From NCBI GenBank assembly GCA_034003725.1, contig JAVEYB010000003.1, positions 175,486-239,485 on the forward strand: DNA of 64,000 nucleotides. The letters are read 5' to 3'. The DNA comes from Candidatus Zixiibacteriota bacterium (GTDB taxonomy: Bacteria > Zixibacteria > MSB-5A5 > GN15 > FEB-12). Positions within the stretch are counted from its first letter, which is position 1. Every line of letters begins with the position of its first letter. Shown here in pieces: positions 60,601-64,000 of this stretch. The position numbers and the translations under genes are program-made. A model generated the notes under the pieces. It made no database searches and had not been told where the DNA came from. It saw only the letters and a program-made list of their open reading frames with translations.

Positions 60601-60822
60601 CGTCCCAAAACAATCAAACGTCGTGCTGATTTCGGATGTGGTCTGGTTTCCCGAACAGACCGGCCACTGGATGCCCGTGGAATCGCTTGTAAGGCTTGCA
60701 GATAGCGTGTCTTTGCTACGATCGCTGTCATCTCCGATTCCGCGCGCACGTGATATCACCCGAAGATGGCCGATTACCATCAGCGCGCACAATAGAACTG
60801 CCGCCCACCACCGAACCCTCAT
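57688..60822 (-). CDS. Very large exported protein with Por-type (T9SS) C-terminal sorting domain
   Basis: The 1044-residue protein has a signal peptide (MRVRWWAAVLLCALMVIGHL; ATG 60822 with GAGGG upstream). A long N-terminal region with Cys and Gly motifs (FDCFGTFMSARSDCPGNCS) follows, then an Fn3-like segment (about 520-620) and a further beta-rich part. The C-terminal 85 residues have ELHQNYPNPFNPTTTLRF and end in KMLLLR, the type A sorting signal of type IX secretion. Residue ranges for internal domains are approximate. It would be secreted or surface-attached. Its function is unknown; no catalytic motif is obvious. Confidence 0.88.
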   Translation of the reverse strand: MRVRWWAAVLLCALMVIGHLRVISRARGIGDDSDRSKDTLSASLTSDSTGIQWPVCSGNQTTSEISTTFDCFGTFMSARSDCPGNCSAGNSCMAFESPEGSDLIYLFAGGIWIGGISGGDTLVSASRDNTFPLSNEMSPPTASFRSVTTIPTPADFGLRAEFYDTATTGVVPDASGRNHIPLGLRIANRSHVRYDAGHNKAVVYDMVITNISRNDITDGYVGIFLDADIMYESTYGFEDDMIGSLRSSGMAYVVDNDGDPQSGDFTGRSPTRLFAFQFLGSSFTARDTSFNWWRVYTLGGADDFGPRRRDTVYHDYGTGGTGEPYGDQNKYHMLRFPEWDYDQWYITEIGTDDDIWMAPPAAAALDLYDGGDIRFLMSTGPFDLPADSSIRLLYTMFVGRWVHRDPTILQFLPDYPDLYRMSLNMSDAMATSANARLLAEALIDPMQPPVGFAVAHESIDSVVLSWDPWGLPEVTGYRVFAGGVPFTDFPHPGAIAPWVKPESLMLVDEIGPERQYTITTFSPDTLYYLSVSHITALGEGERTEPVPARAGARATAPEFDRSRVLYLPGDPAVLTWSHDEPSMFDHFSVYRFEPGDPDTTCFHSYYDTGESLAFRTARDTVVVDGITYYYYQRDSYAEVDGNTFSFADDSPIHGCLYVVAGTDRNGFESWFSRPARAVERPAVTADIGVLTYSSPYGQGVALETVTSFYDDVLSRYSYEIRNLSLPENQITDSLWWRELLRYRCVIIDDGLRDYALNMLPPTAIHDLLDAGGSVIYCGSFFGKTGADWFGAAPAYRSVDSAMERLFGVDSVFQTGLRWYATNTDPPLIDSMLGFVRAVPQNASLPFLLYDSLPYPLLGGMEGYWPTTSAAMASAFGVSDSSAVVFAFESRYPATSRVHGHPCAVLKEHGQGRAMAIAEHLWYLDTDGVRSLVDWFMLGVPTGSEDPDEPPLPSSVELHQNYPNPFNPTTTLRFSVVSAGHVRLAIYNVLGQRVKTLVDNYRPAGIHTVVWDGTTESGNRAASGVYLYRLRTDGTDVSRKMLLLR

Positions 60823-60989
60823 CGGCACGCCCTCGTAACTCCCTGTTTCCAGCCGGCCCGCTACGCTCTCGGAGATGAACTGGCGATTGGTTGTCGACCG
60901 ACTCCGGCCACACAAAATGGACGAAACTGAAGACCGTCCGTTCAATGTCCAAAGAATCGTTCCCGTGTCACGGGTTACGACAAAATCGC

Positions 60990-61018
60990 TTGAATTGTCG
61001 ATGCTGCCCCGTTACTTT
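60990..61018 (+). promoter_or_regulatory. Candidate promoter of gatE-gatD
   Basis: TTGAAT (60990-60995), 17-bp spacer, TACTTT (61013-61018), about 40 bp before the gatE GTG. Both boxes are only moderate matches. Confidence 0.35.
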
Positions 61019-61058
61019 ACCGCCCGTTACCGAACCGTGAGGATGAAAGGGACAAAAC

Positions 61059-63059
61059 GTGTCACGTCCGACCACCCGGAACTCCGGGCTGACAGCCGCT
61101 GAAAACTACAAGAAAACCCGTCGATTGGTCGGTTATGTCCCGCGTCGCGAAGCCACCCGGGAAACGTACCGCCAGCTCGGCTTCAAGTGCGGGCTCGAAA
61201 TCCACCAGCAGCTTCTCACGGAAAAAAAGCTCTTCTGCCACTGTCCCGCCGGCTTCTACCAGGCACCCGGGGAGTTCGACGCCGAACTGGTTCGGCACAT
61301 GCGGCCGACGCTGTCCGAGTTGGGAGAATACGACGGCACGGCGCTGATGGAGTTCCGGACCCGAAAGAACATCATTTACCGGATCAAAAACGAAACCGCC
61401 TGCACGTACGATATCGACGACACGCCGCCGTTTCGCATAAACCGTCAGGCGCTCGATATCGCCATTGAGATAGCGCTTATGCTCAAGACCAATGTCGTCG
61501 GCGAACTGCACATCACGCGCAAGCAGTATCTCGACGGCTCCATTCCGACCGGGTTTCAGCGCACCGCGATTGTCGGTATCGAAGGGGAAATCCCGATCGC
61601 CGAGAAAAAAGTGCGGATTATCCAGCTCAGTATCGAAGAAGATTCCTGCCGCGAAGTATCGGATATCGGTCATTACCGAACCTACACGACCGACCGCCTG
61701 GGGATGCCGCTTATAGAAATGGTCACCTATCCTGACATGCTCACACCGGACGAAGCGGCGGAGGCGGCGAATTACCTGCGGTTTCTCACGCGCAGTTCGG
61801 GCAAGGTTCGCACGGGGATCGGAGCTGCCCGCGAAGACGTCAACGTGAGCGTGACCGGCGGTACCCGCGTGGAAATAAAAGGGGTATCGCACATTCGCTG
61901 GATTCCGGAACTCACGCACAACGAAGCCTACCGGCAATGGGCGCTGCTCCGGATCGCCGAACAACTTCGGGAACGAGTCGCCGATCCAATCTCGTGGAAA
62001 ATCACGCACCGGGAGATCACGCCGGATATGATCGGCGCGGATTGTGCGCCTGTCGAAGCGGCCTACGCGGCCGGACAGCATATCGTCGCCGTCAATCTCC
62101 CGCATTTCGCCGAATACCTGTCGTTTTTTACCGGACCCGGGCGGAGCTTCGCCGACGAAATATCGGACCGACTTAAGGTGATTGCCTGCCTCGAAAAGCC
62201 CAATATGACCTCGTCGGAAGCCCTGTCGCCGGTGATCGACAGCGAAGGATGGGCAAATATCCGTTTCCTGCTGGGCTCTGCCGATGACGATGCCCAGATC
62301 ATATTCTGGGGCCCCGAAGCGGACATCGCAACCGCGCTCCTTACGATCGAAGAGCGATGTCAGCTCGCCTATAAGGGCGTCCCGAACGAAACGCGCAAGT
62401 CGCTGCCTGACGGGACGACGGTCTTCGAACGCGTGCTCCCCGGGCCGGACCGGATGTATCCCGATACTGACTCAGCCCCGATTCCGATTACCGGCGAACA
62501 GATCGAAACTATTCGCGCGGGCTTGGCGGTCGACGTCTCAATGCGTGCGGCCCAGCTTCACCGATGGAAAGTCCCCGCACACATGCACCCGTTCCTTCTC
62601 CGGTACAATCTCGTGCCCGTTATCGAGTCGATTGTCGAGAACCACGCGTTTGCACCGCGGATGGTCGCATGCCTGATGGGTCAGGTGCTCAGAAACATCC
62701 AGGGAGCATGTGTGGGCCGCCCGGTGCCCGACTACCAGACGCTCGGTACCCTGTTTGCGGAGACAGCACGGAGAAACCTCGTACCCGAGATACTGAAAGA
62801 CCTGATACCGCTGTGGTACCGCTACCCCGGCGATTCCTTCGACTCCCTGCTCGAGCAGGTGAGTTACCGGCAGGCGACTTCGCGCGACGCAGCCGATGCG
62901 ATACCTTCGCTTCGTGCCGAGTTTGAGGCGCACCGACCCGAGCGTCAGCCCGACGCCGAAATAGACTGGATCGTCGGCCGGCTTCGCCCGATTGCGCTGG
63001 GTAATGTGCCGCTTGCTGAGGTCCGTCGCATGGTGGCCGAGGAGGTGTCCCGTGGCTGA
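61059..63059 (+). CDS. gatE: Glutamyl-tRNA(Gln) amidotransferase subunit E (archaeal type)
   Basis: The 666-residue protein starts at a GTG preceded by AAAGGG. The GatB/GatE kinase-like core has GLEIHQQLLTEKKLFCHCP, YDIDDTPPFRINRQ, QLSIEEDSCREV and DRLGMPLIEMVTYPDM. The length and the inserted region about 260-440 (with WKITHREITPDMIGADC) fit GatE, which has an AspRS-like insert, and not GatB (about 480 residues). The C-terminal helical tail binds tRNA. It transfers ammonia to Glu-tRNA(Gln) after phosphorylation. GatDE is known as the archaeal system; here it sits in an otherwise bacterial context. gatD follows with an 8-bp overlap. Confidence 0.93.
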   Translation: MSRPTTRNSGLTAAENYKKTRRLVGYVPRREATRETYRQLGFKCGLEIHQQLLTEKKLFCHCPAGFYQAPGEFDAELVRHMRPTLSELGEYDGTALMEFRTRKNIIYRIKNETACTYDIDDTPPFRINRQALDIAIEIALMLKTNVVGELHITRKQYLDGSIPTGFQRTAIVGIEGEIPIAEKKVRIIQLSIEEDSCREVSDIGHYRTYTTDRLGMPLIEMVTYPDMLTPDEAAEAANYLRFLTRSSGKVRTGIGAAREDVNVSVTGGTRVEIKGVSHIRWIPELTHNEAYRQWALLRIAEQLRERVADPISWKITHREITPDMIGADCAPVEAAYAAGQHIVAVNLPHFAEYLSFFTGPGRSFADEISDRLKVIACLEKPNMTSSEALSPVIDSEGWANIRFLLGSADDDAQIIFWGPEADIATALLTIEERCQLAYKGVPNETRKSLPDGTTVFERVLPGPDRMYPDTDSAPIPITGEQIETIRAGLAVDVSMRAAQLHRWKVPAHMHPFLLRYNLVPVIESIVENHAFAPRMVACLMGQVLRNIQGACVGRPVPDYQTLGTLFAETARRNLVPEILKDLIPLWYRYPGDSFDSLLEQVSYRQATSRDAADAIPSLRAEFEAHRPERQPDAEIDWIVGRLRPIALGNVPLAEVRRMVAEEVSRG

Positions 63060-64000
63060 GAAAGCGATGGAGGGCTACAAGGGCGAGGCGCTGGCGACGC
63101 TGGAGAAGTTCCACTCGCGGGTATGGAGCGAGTCGCTGGTCAGTACGACGCGCGGCGACTTCACCGGCATTATTCTGCCGCGGTCGGAAAACGACGACGA
63201 CCGTCACATCGTCTTGAAACTGGTGACCGGTTACAACATCGGTATCGCCGTCGATACGATCACCAACATCACCGAGCAGGGATACAAGCAGGCCCACTAC
63301 AAAATCCCCGAGAAGCAGTTCCCGGTAACCGAGGGTCTGCCGCATGTCAAGCTGCTCGGTACCGGAGGCACGATCGCGTCGCGACTCGATTATCGCACCG
63401 GTGCCGTAATCCCGGCCTTCACACCGGGGGAATTGTACGGCGCCGTCCCGGAACTTGCCGACATCTGCAACCTGACGACCGATAAGCTGTTCGCCGTATT
63501 CAGCGAGAATATGGGTCCCAGCCAGTACAAAGAACTCGCGATCGCGATCGGCCGCGAGATTGAAAACGGGATCGACGGAATCGTCATCGGGCACGGTACC
63601 GACACCATGCATCACACGGCGTCGGCGCTGGCCTTCATGGTCCAGGATCCGCCCGTCCCGATCGTGCTGGTCGGCTCACAGCGTTCGTCGGACAGGCCGT
63701 CATCCGATGCGGCGCTGAATCTCATTCATGCGACCAAAACCGCGGCGGAATCGGACATCGCCGAAGTCATGGTCTGCATGTTCGGGCCGACATCGGACAA
63801 GTACGGCCTGCTGCATCCCGGCACGCGTGTTCGCAAAATGCACTCTTCGTATCGCTCGACCTTTCGGACGATCGGCGATATTCCCATAGCGACCGTCGAC
63901 CGAAACAAAATCACACCGCTGAAGGACACCTACAAACGACGTCGTCGGGACCGGCACGTGAAGATCACGCCGGTGTTTGAAGAGCGGGTGGCGATGGTCT
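63052..64000 (+). CDS. gatD: Glutamyl-tRNA(Gln) amidotransferase subunit D (archaeal type), 3' end outside the window
   Basis: The frame begins at GTG 63052 (GGAGG 7 nt upstream), inside the gatE end, and is open to the window edge (316 residues visible of an expected 420 or so). Residues 1-95 are the GatD-specific N-terminal domain. The L-asparaginase-type glutaminase domain follows with Thr104 (GTGGTIAS), Thr183-Asp184 (GHGTDTM) and Lys229 (HATKTAAE), matching the catalytic threonines, Asp and Lys of GatD. It releases ammonia from glutamine for GatE. The stop codon is not in the window. Confidence 0.95.
   Translation, partial: MAEKAMEGYKGEALATLEKFHSRVWSESLVSTTRGDFTGIILPRSENDDDRHIVLKLVTGYNIGIAVDTITNITEQGYKQAHYKIPEKQFPVTEGLPHVKLLGTGGTIASRLDYRTGAVIPAFTPGELYGAVPELADICNLTTDKLFAVFSENMGPSQYKELAIAIGREIENGIDGIVIGHGTDTMHHTASALAFMVQDPPVPIVLVGSQRSSDRPSSDAALNLIHATKTAAESDIAEVMVCMFGPTSDKYGLLHPGTRVRKMHSSYRSTFRTIGDIPIATVDRNKITPLKDTYKRRRRDRHVKITPVFEERVAMV

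Noticed and set aside
1-64000. CRISPR arrays, tRNA or rRNA genes
   Set aside because: No regularly spaced short repeats and no tRNA or rRNA-like stretch were found. The repeats at 33.5-34.7 kb are palindromic and irregularly spaced.

Overview
The window is high-GC, gene-dense bacterial DNA. The host looks like a Gram-negative member of the FCB superphylum, possibly a candidate phylum such as Zixibacteria. The clues are a very large exported protein with a type IX-secretion (Por) C-terminal sorting domain, many outer-membrane barrels and lipoproteins, and signalling genes typical of such lineages. This placement is inference; there is no rRNA in the window. No tRNA, rRNA, CRISPR array or insertion sequence was found.

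Layout. 1-10 kb: end of nuoN, purF, a GAF/histidine-box protein, a secreted alpha/beta hydrolase, a secreted helical protein, a DAO-type flavin oxidoreductase, a ClC channel with CBS domains, and a PqqD-like/M50 protease/HlyD fusion followed by a 24-codon gene with its own promoter and hairpin. 10-24.4 kb: a long minus-strand signalling array. In transcription order it runs STAS anti-anti-sigma factor, RsbW-like kinase, membrane SpoIIE phosphatase, NUDIX hydrolase, NtrY-like kinase, NtrC-like regulator, outer-membrane barrel, DUF4390-like protein, GAF/PAS histidine kinase and a Ser/Thr kinase with TPRs. 24.6-31.6 kb: a nine-gene minus-strand operon for a four-subunit 2-oxoacid:ferredoxin oxidoreductase joined to an NADH-reactive NuoE/F/G-like module and a four-cluster Fe-S protein. 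31.8-33.5 kb: a lipoprotein and a citryl-CoA lyase-like protein. 33.5-35.4 kb: a non-coding island of palindromic and direct repeats.

35.4-44.7 kb: a DUF5684-like membrane protein, an M24 peptidase, an Fn3 lipoprotein, then a compact envelope operon: OmpA-like protein, beta-barrel, lipoprotein with protein-kinase-like motifs, a secreted protein with an SGHY motif, and a PAP2 phosphatase. 45-57.5 kb: nearly complete phenylalanine/tyrosine catabolism, with its tetrahydrobiopterin cofactor supply on the opposite strand. The genes are phenylalanine hydroxylase, pterin carbinolamine dehydratase, aminotransferase, 4-hydroxyphenylpyruvate dioxygenase, homogentisate dioxygenase, a fumarylacetoacetase-family hydrolase, acetoacetyl-CoA synthetase, GTP cyclohydrolase I, a triple 6-pyruvoyltetrahydropterin synthase fusion and a sepiapterin-reductase-like SDR. 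No separate maleylacetoacetate isomerase is visible. 57.7-64 kb: the large exported protein, then gatE and gatD, the archaeal-type tRNA-dependent amidotransferase.

The strongest candidates for something new are the bacterial GatDE pair, the triple PTPS fusion, the exported kinase-like/PAP2 envelope operon, the NADH-linked 2-oxoacid oxidoreductase operon, and the PqqD-M50-HlyD protein with its tiny downstream gene.
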